Notes under the pieces: model-generated
Databases searched by the model: none
Seen by the model: the letters and a program-made list of their open reading frames with translations, nothing else
Told to the model about the DNA's origin: nothing
Assembly: GCA_964035575.1 (NCBI GenBank)
Contig: OZ037901.1
Coordinates: forward strand, 434,001-498,000
DNA: 64,000 bases
Direction: 5' to 3'
Origin: Rhynchopus sp. YZ270_cl-10
Taxonomy: Eukaryota; Euglenozoa; Diplonemea; Diplonemida; Diplonemidae
Shown here: positions 22,101 through 32,473 of the stretch, one piece after another
Position numbering within the stretch: position 1 is the first letter of the stretch
How the letters are laid out: each line of letters starts with the position of its first letter
Made by a program: the position numbers and the translations under genes

Positions 22101-24251
22101 GAGGCTGCACTGAGGTCGTACCTCGCTGATGAGGAAGACGCCTGCTTCAAAGACATGAAGGCGTACGTGGCACCGTTCATCTTGCACAACATCGAGTCCA
22201 CAGCTCGCGGTGTACAAAGAGATGCAGAGTTTTCTGCTCGAATGGAAATTCTCCTTGAAATGTCTTTGGATGGAAGGGATCTTATTGAATTGCGTTGTGC
22301 TGCGGGGATTCTGCTGATGCTGCAGGATGGTGAGTTTAAAGCAGGGTTTCAACAGGAGGAGGCGAACCGGAAGATTATTGATCATTCGGAGAGTCGGTGC
22401 AGGGATTTGATAACGAGAGACTTTGCGTTGGCGATGATTAGGGTGATGGGGAGTCAGACGCAGGCACGGCAACAGCAACAACAACAACACCAACACACAA
22501 TGAACACCTCCCAGAAGGACAACCCCTTCGTCCTCCAAGCGGTTCTGCCCACAGGAATGGTGCAGCCGGGGGGTAGACTGCCCTCCTCAGCCCCATCCCG
22601 TTCAAGTTCTTTCACCTCATTCACTCCAGCCGGACCTATGAATGAAAATTATTCAGACGAATGGAAAGTAGAGTTCGAAGGGATCCGACGAACCTATATT
22701 GTACAAAGCGAAGCAAATGAACGGCAGGCACTTTGTGTAGAGTTAACCCAATATGAAGAGGCCATGATGAGAACAATGGTTGAAATTGGAGAAATCAAGC
22801 TGCGGGAGTATTTTTCTAGATTCCCGCAGGCAGCTGTACTATGCGAAGTGGGAGAGCGTTCTGGCATTCTTCGAACCGAAGCAAATGAACGGCAGAATCT
22901 ACAACGACACGAACTCCTCTCTCACGAAACAACCACACGCCGTTCTGTACAAGACATTCGTACCCGCCACCTCAGCTCTTTATCAGGCTACCACACCCTC
23001 ATGGTGGCAGAGGCCAGACACCGTGCCTCAATTTCCTCAGCTTTTGACGAATCTTTGTGTACATTAACTGCATCTTCCCCGGCAGTATACCTTACACCAT
23101 TGGAGGAGGCAGGGAGGGCTGTGTTGGAGGCAAAGCAATCGTTTTGTTATACTCATATGGCTCGGCATTTGCTATTGTGCATAGGCGAAGGGGAGTCGTG
23201 GATGAGGTTAATGGAGACAGAGAAAAAGAGTTTAATGCGCATAGCAGCCTTCAAACAGCATCATGTACATCTCAGACAAGAACGTCAGCAGGTTCGTGAA
23301 CAGTTGACGCGAAGACAGCCGATCGTAAGGCATGTATTTGAACCTGAGGAGTTTCTGTTTCATCCGGCGCCACGGAGTGTTCAGCGTGAGGTGTCTCAAA
23401 GGAAGCCTTTTGGTAGTTATGTGGTTCCGTCCTCGAATGCGATGACTCAACCAAAACCGTATCCTGATGAAAAAGAGGGTCGAACTTCAAGCGACCGTCG
23501 TAATTTAAATAAACAGAGATTTTGTGGAATGTGCGGCGGAAGGCTTGACAATGAAACCCATTGTGTTGATCCAAACTGTGGTCTGGAGGAGGAGGAGGAT
23601 GTTCCACAGGATTATGATTCATCTGAATACGCGCAGGCCTCGCTCTTCGCAAAGGCGGGGGTGGTTGGCATGCATACCCCAGGGGGAAGGATGGTGCGCG
23701 CGCCTTCTGAGGCTGCATCTTCTTCTTCTAGTTCGATTCCTTCGTCTGCGGCGTCTGCGTCTCCTACAGCGAGGGTACAATATGCTCTCGAGAAACCTGA
23801 CAGTCTCTCTGCTTCGGAAGCGTTGCGAGATGCGCATGGAGTGTTGAAAGGATTGCTGCAGAGAGGCAGCAGTGTTGGTGTGGCAACTCCGAAGGAATGC
23901 CCTCCGAGTTGTGACCCTCATAGAATTCCCGATTTGTATGGTGGGGTGGTGCCATGTGCAAAACCAACGTTGACGTCGCCCAAAACGCCAACTCCAGTAG
24001 ATTTAAAGCAGGCAGCAGGGAGTCTCAGCGCAACTCTATTGAATTTGAAGAGTTTGGTTGGGGATAAGGCGCGTCCGCCGCATGCAGTGCAGCAGGCGCA
24101 GGCACCGAAGGAGGGGGTGTTGCCTCCTCGGCAGCGTTCTCCGTCGCTCAGAAGTCAGAGAAGTCGGATAGGAAGCAGCACCCCGTCAGAGCAGGTTGCA
24201 TCCCCATTTCAAACCTTTTCGCATGAAGATATCTATGATTGGGAGGAATGA
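19194..24251 (+). CDS. Giant myosin-like protein with degenerate motor (pseudomyosin)
   Basis: 1685 residues in one exon. The order of segments follows a myosin heavy chain: an SH3-like start (residues 1-35), a 'DLxxLxxLhpxxLxxxLkkRc' segment (YDLSQLSALHPGTLILALKK, about 61-80), an upper-domain helix with RRDALCDALCLAAFE before IN (about 461-480), and a converter-like region where ALFDGLKVEAGLYACRVV and GHPIRLSLDAFCSTYKSI match 'QLrxxGvLExiri...GyPxRxxxxeFxxrY'. Then come R/Q-rich helices resembling IQ motifs (about 830-905). The ATP-binding loops are gone: the P-loop is CLGEMEAST (about 172), switch I is GQRGRRGHLADLG, and the switch II 'DIxGFE' site reads ITVPGVTK (about 497). The tail is helical, with a possible zinc knuckle (FCGMCGG, CVDPNC; about 1443). 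I infer a non-motor scaffold. ATG 19194 follows TTTTAG at 19168. Confidence 0.72.
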   Translation: MIGTLVFYRDNEIGWVLGRVSEVIDEQWVMCSDGRLGGGRTRVLATDVAVARTETLEEVPYDLSQLSALHPGTLILALKKRCQAGSPFSAIGPKVLVCLYNSGDRRTASTVSSDSRKAERINAPLPQCFPVSTKHLTSDPHAHLAEPLGWWSHAKKAFSSAMQGGSATVVCLGEMEASTWLHRMQARRKRREDEAASINMQRLGGEHSQHHAPPPSDLFDDDLLYDTGTPGISAASQRLELSLCRLGGGTWLGSTDGSSTTKHLRLASLLSDAHLVCEAFLSGQRGRRGHLADLGRASSAHPAHPQYCRNVVMSYDEKGFLQGFRVDVFWTARGAATLNIFRILANSRRRTHYLGPHSHPDWHSTTPYVARGEAFQELNTVLMNSFKMQDTALDAMWSVIGGAMLLHLVRFEDVNGRGEAFFDSSEQLAEILGTTSADLKAYLKGKGLPGTPTRVALCSRRDALCDALCLAAFEVVLKSINFASMARSLAADHVVNVITVPGVTKPSNDTPGTLGDLCHNVSNDAMWGMYDTTVFDTAIQMAEVENCPLDPLLDQLRGRSVLEKINPVLRVLADIDAAQAPKDPLGTVRHHDFVHANGDKLTYDISVSSLPQLEILYRSGFRPTPAGSLIKAGMQQQSTPILNSPEFESCLQGRLNTMTHAGDALETMQHLLSLAKNGAGPTLSTSTPKENALYWMLTVDCSTDASVHPAALFDGLKVEAGLYACRVVETALFCKVGHPIRLSLDAFCSTYKSIICPAQVSVLGQHKAVQMVAEVVFGPASSGWDRVVHDLPAAPKAPMPLHLGQHYVHLTPTALLRLDAIRAFTLNKLALLCQMFAKGTKARSQRRWQTKVQTIQSFAKTRLSRGCKVLLHQKAAMGAISFEMQCLVARRRKWRALNGVEGSRLRFMQLKALLAAQRVQRMTFVEDTLQAHCDTGFAEYEAACDGMDQAVLDLQGRLAVSEMRCFLQDEAALRSYLADEEDACFKDMKAYVAPFILHNIESTARGVQRDAEFSARMEILLEMSLDGRDLIELRCAAGILLMLQDGEFKAGFQQEEANRKIIDHSESRCRDLITRDFALAMIRVMGSQTQARQQQQQQHQHTMNTSQKDNPFVLQAVLPTGMVQPGGRLPSSAPSRSSSFTSFTPAGPMNENYSDEWKVEFEGIRRTYIVQSEANERQALCVELTQYEEAMMRTMVEIGEIKLREYFSRFPQAAVLCEVGERSGILRTEANERQNLQRHELLSHETTTRRSVQDIRTRHLSSLSGYHTLMVAEARHRASISSAFDESLCTLTASSPAVYLTPLEEAGRAVLEAKQSFCYTHMARHLLLCIGEGESWMRLMETEKKSLMRIAAFKQHHVHLRQERQQVREQLTRRQPIVRHVFEPEEFLFHPAPRSVQREVSQRKPFGSYVVPSSNAMTQPKPYPDEKEGRTSSDRRNLNKQRFCGMCGGRLDNETHCVDPNCGLEEEEDVPQDYDSSEYAQASLFAKAGVVGMHTPGGRMVRAPSEAASSSSSSIPSSAASASPTARVQYALEKPDSLSASEALRDAHGVLKGLLQRGSSVGVATPKECPPSCDPHRIPDLYGGVVPCAKPTLTSPKTPTPVDLKQAAGSLSATLLNLKSLVGDKARPPHAVQQAQAPKEGVLPPRQRSPSLRSQRSRIGSSTPSEQVASPFQTFSHEDIYDWEE

Positions 24252-24927
24252 GTCTTTTTTTTTTTAAAAATTTCTCGCATATCAGATGCCAACCACAAAA
24301 ATGGTTGGCGTCCATCCACTATCTAAGGTACACACTGTCATGAGAGTGCTGTTGTATTTCAAGTTGAAAAGTTTAAATTGTGTTCTGCGCTCAATAGAGC
24401 GTTTATTTCTTTTCAACAGTTCAAAAGTTGTTCTTTTTTTTTTTGTCCATCGACAAAGCCTCATAGATTTTTATTTTTTCCAAATAGACAATAGGTAGAA
24501 AACCTATAGACGACATAACAGTCTTTTTACTTCAAACAATCCCAAACTTTGTCCTGCTAGTAGAGGAAAAGAAGAAGAGAAAAAAATAGTTACCACCTCA
24601 CTTTGAGAACTTCCAACCCCATCCCCTCGCAATTTCCCTCTCATCCCACCTCATTCCAGGCGATCCTCTCTTCATAGTCAAAATTGCCATTTTTTTTTCT
24701 CTTCTGTACTTCCCAACAAACCCCCCAACCTTTTTTCAAAAGCGACTTACCACACAAGGCTTCAGCATTTTTTTTTCTCTCCATTTGAGGCTTCGGCATA
24801 TTTTCTCTGAATATTTTCCCCTACTGACTTTACTTTGCATCCCACCACCTTGAAGGAGAAGCTTCCTCCAAGGTGAGTACGCACAATATAAACGCTTTTC
24901 ATCTCATCCCTTTCTTCCCTTTCCTAA
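24252..24927. other. Intergenic region with an S2 repeat
   Basis: Contains an S2 copy at about 24283-24366 and otherwise AT- and pyrimidine-rich sequence. An imperfect inverted repeat, CCACCTTGAAGGAGAAGC / CTTCCTCCAAGGTG, lies near 24845-24874 just upstream of the next gene. Confidence 0.45.
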
Positions 24928-25809
24928 ATGAACTATGATGGGATCCTTGCTGCACTGGGTGCTACTCCGCAGAATGTTCGTGCGAAGGGTGCACACAATA
25001 AGTATCGGGTGCATAGTCTCAATGATGAAGAAGCGCTTGGACGTACCGGAGGAGGTGGTGCCACTGCAGTGAAGAACGTCGACGGCGACGAACGACGACC
25101 CGACCCTTATATGAACGTCTTCAGAAAGGCGCCTTTACCTCGAATGAATCTGTCTGCAGACCCTAGGGTCACCCGGCGTTGGGTAGTCGAAGGCGAACAC
25201 CAACCAGTCGGGGTAAATGAAGAAGAAACAGAATTAGTACGAAGGTGCGTTCCATATGAGGTCCTCCGTTCCATCACCCCTGCCAAGGAGGTGAAGGCAC
25301 CGCCCGCCCAGCTTTGTGTGGACAACAACAACAACCTCCAGATCGCAATAGTAACCAGCAAACGCGGTTCTGCGGAGTTGGATGAGCTTCGTCAACAGTG
25401 GTTGTGCAAGCGCCCGAAGGAGGGGTCGCAGGGGCAAGATGTGGGGGGTGTGGTGAAGGTAAGGAAAAGCAGACTGCCAAATCTTCACCCAGAATGCTTG
25501 GGAAGCATGTCCCCGAAGTCTTCGTCTCCAGTACGGATAAAGCGGCGGATAAATTCGAGTTTATTGCTGTCACAGCATCTGGATGATGTGATTGCACAAC
25601 ACTCCCAATTTGCATCGCGCTTTGCCTCGCTTCAACCCAAGGAGCAAGAGTCCTGGCGTCTCCACTGGAGCACACGGTCCCCCCAGCTCCGCTCCTGCCT
25701 TGATAAATACCTACAGGCAGGTCTCTTCTCTGAGGCGGTGCGTCTACGTGAATATGGCGAGCTCTTCCAACGGGGCGTCTTCATTAATAGAAACGCCCGA
25801 TGTAGTTAG
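24928..25809 (+). CDS. Unknown protein, 293 residues
   Basis: A single exon with even codon use and no low-complexity bulk, so it is probably real. The N-terminal half is polar and acidic/basic mixed, with a Gly run near residue 41. A Ser/Pro and basic stretch (about 195-215, SMSPKSSSPVRIKRRIN) resembles a phosphorylation or nuclear-targeting site. The C-terminal 80 residues are helical (LLLSQHLDDVIAQHSQFASR) and contain the most structured-looking part. No family is recognised. It follows the myosin-like gene on the same strand by 676 bases. A short pyrimidine-rich leader precedes ATG 24928. Confidence 0.65.
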   Translation: MNYDGILAALGATPQNVRAKGAHNKYRVHSLNDEEALGRTGGGGATAVKNVDGDERRPDPYMNVFRKAPLPRMNLSADPRVTRRWVVEGEHQPVGVNEEETELVRRCVPYEVLRSITPAKEVKAPPAQLCVDNNNNLQIAIVTSKRGSAELDELRQQWLCKRPKEGSQGQDVGGVVKVRKSRLPNLHPECLGSMSPKSSSPVRIKRRINSSLLLSQHLDDVIAQHSQFASRFASLQPKEQESWRLHWSTRSPQLRSCLDKYLQAGLFSEAVRLREYGELFQRGVFINRNARCS

Positions 25810-25822
25810 TGAAGGGGGGATG

Positions 25823-26431
25823 CACGACGGTGAAGTAAATTACTTTACTGGTTTTACATGTCATTTTTTTTTACTTGTGTTTACTGGGGGGGGGGCGAAT
25901 AAACGAGGTAATTCGAATAAAGCACGTACGTCGAATAAAGCACGCATTTGAAAAATGGGATTTTTGCTTTTTTTTGCGTCGAATAAAGCACGTACGTGCT
26001 TTATTCGACTTTTTGAACTTTTCCTGTGTTGTGACAAGGTAGTTCGTATTTTGTGAAAATTTAAGTCGCTGAAATTTTGTCCATTTTTCCGAATATGCCC
26101 CACCACAAGCCGGGATTGGCTCGGAAATGCAGCAAAATCACCTCTTGGGCGAAAAAAAATCGAAAAAAAAATTGCGACTGGAAAAACTTTCCAAAAAGTT
26201 CAAAAAGGCGAATAAAGCACGTACGTGCTTTATTCGCCTTTTCGAACTTTTTTTTTTTTTAAAACCTCAGGATCTGAAGTGTAGGGACGCCTAATAAAAC
26301 ACGTACGTGCTTTATTCGACCCCCCCCAGTAAGCTGTACGCTTACGTTTTTACGTGTGCCACAAGTAAACTATTTTCACAAGTAAAATTACATATAAAAC
26401 CACAAGTAAAGTCATTTACTTCAACGTCGTG
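25823..26431. mobile_element. Foldback/MITE-type element with nested perfect palindromes
   Basis: About 609 bp. The ends are long inverted repeats: CACGACGGTGAAGTAAATTA on the left matches the reverse complement of the right end (CACGACGTTGAAGTAAATGA), and similarity continues through ACTTTACT and GGTTTTACATGT. Inside, the self-complementary core AAAGCACGTACGTGCTTT occurs complete near 25980-26010, 26214-26240 and 26295-26318, extended to 28 bp in two of them, and half copies occur at 25914-25950. No transposase frame is present. Target duplication is not evident. Confidence 0.65.
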
Positions 26432-27486
26432 TGGGGTTGGCGTAGAGGGGTGGGGGGTGCGATTCTGTTGCAGAGGGAGTTCGATCACCGGTTTTTGGGG
26501 AGGGTTTTTTTCTCTCAAAGGGTGGTTCGTTGGTTTGATTGGGTATACCGTTTTCTTAGGTAGCGTTTGGGCTCGTTTTGCCAATTTTTCTTTCATATTT
26601 TTTTGTACAAAAAAAAAGTTAGTTCCGTTGCATTTATTTTCCTTGAAAAGAAAAATAGTTTGTACTGCGGGAGGGGTTCTGAGATGGTGTGCATGAGCCC
26701 GCCTTGCATTACAACACCTTTTCACGTATCCTTTATTGGTGAGTGTTTCCTCCAATGCGTACAATACGGGTCGTGCAGTGGGGGGCAATGCATTCCGTGC
26801 AGGATTCCGTGCAGAAGTATCCCCCTCAAATTTTTTTTGTTTTGTTTTTTTTTCCGAACACATACGGACACCTTCAGAACGGTTGTTCATCTTTTCGAGA
26901 AAAATTCATTTTTTTTTTTTTTTTGTTTTGTTCAAAAAAAAATGACACATTGTTTGTTTGTCATTTTTGTGCCGTCCACCTCCCCACACCCCTCACTTCC
27001 GTGAGACTCAGTGGAGGTGCCCCCCCTTTTGCCCATATTAGAAAATCAACAGCGAATACCCCATTTTTTCTCATTCAATCATACACTGTGCAGATCCTTC
27101 TTTTTGTATAGCCCCCGAAACCCTACTTCCATCTCGGCCACTTGACTCAAGAAATGCGACACACAGCGCTTCACGTCATCACGCAAACTCAATCTGCATC
27201 TCCAATAATCTGCATCTGTGGGTTCTTCACCAAACTCCTTATTGCGCTTTGTGGGATGAGCTGGTCACACTTTTAGTTCGTTTATTGCGAATTTACGTAG
27301 AGAATGCTACCCGGTGTCAACCTTCGCACTTTCCCCCCCACCTTTCTCTCCCTTTCCCACTCTTTACTCTTCCCCTAAGGACTTTGCCTTGAGAAGGCAT
27401 ATCCTCACAACACAAAAAAAGGACCCTGGCTAGCAGGGCAGTGAGAGTGGCGTAGGCGTGGTAGCTTGCTTTGGGTCAGCATAAAA
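26432..27486. other. Intergenic region with a short coding relic
   Basis: Mostly T-rich spacer. A 61-codon open frame on the minus strand at 27079-27264 (including DADYWRCRLSLRDDVKRCV) looks protein-like but is cut off by stops upstream; it is probably a relic of a lost gene. CCCCTAAG at 27372-27379 is a candidate acceptor for the sulfotransferase gene. Confidence 0.4.
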
Positions 27487-30400
27487 ATGCAGCAGCACAG
27501 ACGAAAGCCGATGGCGTCGGGGAACACGATGTACTTGATGGTGTTCGCGACCGTTGTGGTGGTCGTCTTTTGGTCGATGTTTGGGGGGTCCTCTGACGGA
27601 GGCAAGGTGAATATTAAGGTTATTGTGACAGAGGATGCCCCTACACAGCACTCCGCACCGGATGCGGGCCCTCAATGGTTGGACAACGGGGGCGACCTTG
27701 GGGATGAAGGCCTGGTGGCGCAGCTTCTCGCACAGCCTGCAGGGGATTCTCCGACATTGGGTTTGGTCATCCCAAAGGCATACAAAGGGTTTGCAAGCGA
27801 AATGGTGGAGACCATTTTACGGCGTTGGTCCATCCGTACACAGCGGAGCCAAAGCAAGGTGCATCATTTCAACGGAGCAGACGAACCCACTGTCATTGTG
27901 GTGCCATACTGTGATATGGACAATGGGCACGTAAAAAGCATTATCTGTGGCGGGAAGGAGTGTGACCACACTGCGACAGCAGAAGGGCTGAAGGGGTCGC
28001 GCAATGTGGTTTTGATACCAGAAGGGGATTTGCTGGGGGGGTTGGTACTACTGCATCAGATGCATGGGTTTGTTCCAGGTGATTTGCTCTTCTGGGCAAA
28101 GCCGCTGAAGCACGCACAGTTTGAACCTGAGTGTGGTACACCTGGGGTTCTGCACTCCATCGCAACTGAGGTGCTGAAGACGAAGTGGTCAACAGGGTTG
28201 GCAAAGAAGCGTGAGGTGCTCCGTCGTGCGGTCTACGCGCTTCCCAACTACTGCCAGGGCCTCCCGCCGTCCAGCCAATGTGAGCTCCTGAAGGTCCCTC
28301 ACAAATCAATCGACGTCCGTCCCACCATCACAGACACACAGAGCTACGTCTGTCCCTCCCCTCCATCACCGCCTGCCCCCATCCCCGACACACAAAGCGC
28401 AACCTCGCTCCTCACCAACGCGCAGTGGCCGCAGTGCACAAAATACCAAAACGGATGTGCCCCCAAAATGGGCATCGTTTTCATCAAAACGCACAAAACC
28501 GCGTCTTCAACGCTGGAAGGGATTTTGCAGAGGATGTATGCATACATTACATTGTCAATCTTTTTTTAAAAAAACATTGTGTATTTGAGTATAGAACAAG
28601 ATTGTCGGAGGCAACAAAATCATAAATGGAACACATCCTGCATCGACAATGATGCACCAATATTTGGTGGCTAAGCATGAGAGAGTCTTAGGTTTATCTT
28701 ATCAATCTTTTCTGTTTAAAAAAAGCACCGAAACCCCATCCACACAACAGCTGTGTCTCCCGCCGCCAGCGCTGCTTCACGCACTCCGGGAAGTTTGTCA
28801 ACCCAGGTTACCCCGAGCAGGAGCACGAGATACAACTTCCGTACCCCTCCGTCCCCGCGCTGTCTTCACCGTATTCGATGTTCGTTGCGCACACGATGTA
28901 TGTCGTTAACCCTTTGCTATAGTGCGTAAGATGTTTTTGTAGTGATTCACCACTGTCTATCGCTCCAATAGCTTTTTGTCGAGATTAAAATCAGTTCGTG
29001 TTTCCCGTATAAAAAAAATAGTGGTTGTATGGAAGCTACCGTTGTCAAATACAAGTTGTTTACGTAGTGTTCTCTTTGCTGATGTTGTCACTCTTTTTTC
29101 CTCATATCTTTCGTCAACCCACCTCTCCACCAGGAACACCCAAAGCCTTCGGGAGACCCACGTCCCCACCAGCGGCGGGCATGTGCTCAGCATTGTCCGG
29201 TCCACAGCCTCGCGCTACGAAAGCCACTGGAACTTCTGGGTATGTCAAAACGGGCTATTTCCCCCTTTTTTTTTCACTGAGCTTTTTGATACATTCTTAG
29301 TTTTTCTTTCATGCCTGATACGAGATAATAAATGCATGCCTTCCCTAACCCTTAATGCGACCAACACTTTCATTGCACCTTCATCCTTTTATCAATCAAC
29401 AATAGGTGGGTGCGAACGACTTCGTGGTGGCAGACAGCCCGCACTACAACTGGAAGGCGAAGGACCTGAAGCCCTTCTGCGAGGAAGCTGCCCGCAACAA
29501 GACGCTGTACAACCTGGCTGCAACAGAGCCCCTCAACATCCGCCTTGCGCTGAACAACATCGCGCGTCAGATGCTTGGCTGCACAGACTGCGGCACACCT
29601 GAGGAGATGCAACGCAAGACAGAAGCACTGGTAGCAGAGATCAAGGCACCCGACTCCAAGCACCACGTCCTCCTCACGGAGCGCCTCTCGGAGTCGCTGG
29701 TGGTATGCAAATTAGTTCAGCTCGTTTTGTCGTTTTTATATGAGTACACTGAAGGTCAGGACCCACTGATCCCAACTACATAAAAACCCATTCACGCCCT
29801 CAATCCTCTCTGCTCTTGAACGTACCGATCCCAAGTACAGAAGTCAAGTCTCCTGTCCGCTGTTGTCCAGCTTCCAGCACTCACGTTCATACGTATCCCG
29901 ACACTGTCTGTCTGCCTTGGCTCTTTAGGTGGTCGCGAAGTGTCTCCTGCTGCGCCTCGAGTAATACTCTTCCACGCGCGGGCAATGGGCAGCTGCACCC
30001 CCTCGTCGTCTCGCCAAGAGAGCGTTATTAGCACCGAGTTCCAAGGCCTTGTGCCGAAGATCACTGAGGGTTTGTCGCAGTCAGGTTTTGTGTTGTCTAA
30101 GATGCCGAAGTGGCGACAGCACTTCAGATGATACGTTGTTGTCTTGGTCTCAACCCACGCAAGTAGCTCAGGTGCGCTGTCCAGGTCGACAGCGAGCCTT
30201 ATCTGTCGTGTTAGTCGCTTCTGCTTTCAACTTAAAGCGACCGCCCTCTGGTCACAAGAGCAGATCTGTGTCGGTGCGGATTTCCCGCTTTCGCTTAATG
30301 GTAAACAGCGAGGGAATCACGCGTGGAGGCATTTTTGTAGATTTTTGAAGGCATGGACGGGTTTTTAGAAATAGCCCTGTTGCAGAGACAGTATCACAAA

Positions 30401-30969
30401 AAACAACCACAACGCAGATGTTCAAACACGACTACGGACTGGAGACTGCAGACATCATGTTCGCCTCGCGCAACAGAGGGAGCTACAAGAAGAAGCGCGA
30501 TGAGTCGCTGACAACGTGCCTTGTAGAGTTGAACAGTATGCATCACTTTTCTCTCTCTCTCTCTCTCCTTTTTTTCCCCCCTTCCGTCTCCACGGTATCG
30601 ATAACCCCCCCGCGTGGAGATCGATTGGCATCCAAATCAATACAGAGAACCAACCATTTTTTTACTACTATTTAACTTCGTTACATCACACACCACCCCA
30701 TATTACACCGTTTTTTTCAATCATCTTCAGAATATGACGAAATGGTGTACGCGGCTGCTGTTGAGGTGCACACTGCACGTGTCGCGTTGCTTGGGGAGTC
30801 GTTCAAAGAGGAGGTCGCGCAGTTCGACAAACTCCAGGAGACTGTCAAGGAAAGCTGCGACAGATGCGGCAGCAACGACGCGCTTTGCAGCCAATGCAAA
30901 ACCCTCTACGGTAAAGAAGACGTCGGAAGAGTCCTTGTCGACCACTTCCGAAAATGCAAAAAGCCATGA
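27487..30969 (+). CDS. Golgi galactose-3-O-sulfotransferase-like protein (6 exons)
   Basis: Exons 27487-28535, 28751-28897, 29134-29239, 29406-29702, 30418-30535 and 30731-30969 join in frame to 651 residues. Donors are GTATGC or GTATGT. Family enzymes transfer sulfate from PAPS to the 3-OH of galactose on glycans in the Golgi. The N-terminus is a type II anchor (YLMVFATVVVVVFWSMF, about residues 15-31). The 5'-phosphosulfate loop is VFIKTHKTASSTLEG (about 332) and the 3'-phosphate loop is LSIVRSTASRYES (about 418). The C-terminal HVLLTERLSESLV matches 'FxLVLLxExFDESLVLL' in known members. The C-terminus has a cysteine cluster (CDRCGSNDALCSQC). The long stem before the first loop (about 300 residues) is unusual. 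Introns hold an S4 repeat and a coding relic. ATG 27487 gives the anchor; an in-frame TTG lies 21 bases upstream. Confidence 0.88.
28666..28714 (+). repeat. S4 dispersed repeat in sulfotransferase intron 1
   Basis: GGTGGCTAAGCATGAGAG, then TCTTAGGTTTATCTTATCAA, then a T-rich end. Close copies lie at 8386-8440 and 43147-43196. A sister form with CATGCACG or TGTGCACG and CATTCATCTT lies at about 8322-8370, 31860-31910, 43203-43256 and 62925-62975. Confidence 0.65.
29780..30360 (-). pseudogene. Degenerate coding relic inside sulfotransferase intron 4
   Basis: Intron 4 (29703-30417) is GC-rich in its middle and holds protein-like open frames on the minus strand, the longest about 29792-30064 with apparent extension beyond its first ATG to about 30230. 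Frame changes occur, so it is broken. Family unknown. It does not match the host gene around it, and is most simply an inserted and decayed element. Confidence 0.4.
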
Positions 30970-32473
30970 ACCCCCTAAAACACCCCCCACTCAACAAATC
31001 CTCACAAGGTTCACATTACCCCTTTTTCTGGCTGTTTAAATTTTTTTTGTGAAACCCAGCAGGATTACTAACACTGAGAAGTTCGTATAGTGGGGGAGGG
31101 AGGGGAGGGGAGGGGAGATAGCGAAGGAGTTGGTGTGAGCCTCTCTGGAGCGTGGGGGGTGAGTTGCAGATTCTTGGCTGTAACGAAATATTTTAATGGA
31201 ACCGTGATGGAACGACGGCGGTAGAAAAAAAAATAGTTCCTCTCTTGAGACAGGTGGCTGAAGGCAGCCAAGGGTGTGTATGGGGTAGCGGGATGGGGGG
31301 GTTTTGACCAGAGGATTTGGTCCTGAAATGTATAATCGAACCAAAGCACGGTACGGTGGTTGAACACGGTCTTAGAGAGAGAGAGATAGAGAGAAAGAAT
31401 CGAGCCTGCGGACTGTTTTTTGTTTATTTTCAGGATAGTGCAACAGTGAGGATAATTCATATTTCAAAGTTTTTTCTTCAAATAAAAATTTTTCTGTCGA
31501 CATTAAAATAGTGGAATGTTCCCGAAGAAACGGTCGGGATTTGTTCTTTTTTGTGTTTTTCAATGAAGTGCTCCAAAGGTACTATTTTGGAGGAACTTTG
31601 TTTGGGCAATGTGAATGTCAACCTTGCATACAAGCTCCCCCCGCGGGTTATCAAACCCCCCCTCCAGAGAGCACTTTCATTATCATGCACACGGTTTCCC
31701 CCGCAGAGAAACAGTACCTTTGCGTCCGCCGTTTGTCCGGTGAGACGTTTGCACTTTTTCAACCTCTGTTTGGTGAATAAATTTCCCCGCATTTTTTTGG
31801 CACAACAAAAATCTTGTGTTTTCAATTTTTGTTGTGTCATTTTTTTTTTTTTTTTTTTGAAAGATGTGTGTGCACGAGAGTCTCATTCATCTCATCAACC
31901 TTTCTTTTATTTTTTTTTTTTTTGTTTGTTTCTCTGTCGAACCACTTTGTTTCTCCTTCTGCACTCATCTACGTCTGCACAATTCCTTAAGCACCTAGCA
32001 ATTCCCCCAACGCCACTAAAAATCTACCTTTCTTTGTTTTCTTTAGATGTGAGGCACATTCATATTCCACTTTTTTTCTTCTTCATTTTTTTTTCTCTTT
32101 TTTCCGAACAACACACCACGTAGGTCTCCAAGAAGAACACCAAAAGCATCCTCCCACCCAACCTCTTAGCACCTCTCATCCTCAGTTTTTTTTTCCGTCA
32201 TCAGATGTGAACCTCTGGAGGACTGCATGATTTGGGGGGGTCCACATCCACGCATTGTACCAAGGTACATAGTTCACGGAGAGGGCTGTTGTATTTCACT
32301 ACACATGGATTCTCGTTGTGCAACACATTTTTGTTTATATGACTCAATTTAGCCACCCCTATCTTTGAGTTCCTCTACCCTTACGTACAATATTATTCAA
32401 GATATAATAACGTCTTATGTTCTGAATTTATAAACATCTTCTTTTTCAGACAAAAAAAAAACCTACAAAGAGA
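30970..32473. other. Intergenic region with S5, S4 and S2 repeats
   Basis: Contains an S5 copy at about 31563-31775 (CAATGAAGTGCTCCAAAGG, then GCGTCCGCCG and GTTTGCACTTTTTCAACCTC), an S4-type copy at 31860-31910 and an S2 copy at 32201-32302. Short runs of (GAGA) and (GGGGA) occur near 31095-31120 and 31375-31400. The T tract with TTCAG at 32445-32449 is the acceptor candidate for the next gene. Confidence 0.5.

Noticed and set aside
26342-26890. 182-codon minus-strand frame
   Set aside because: Low-complexity, A/T-run driven, no domain, and overlaps the foldback element end.
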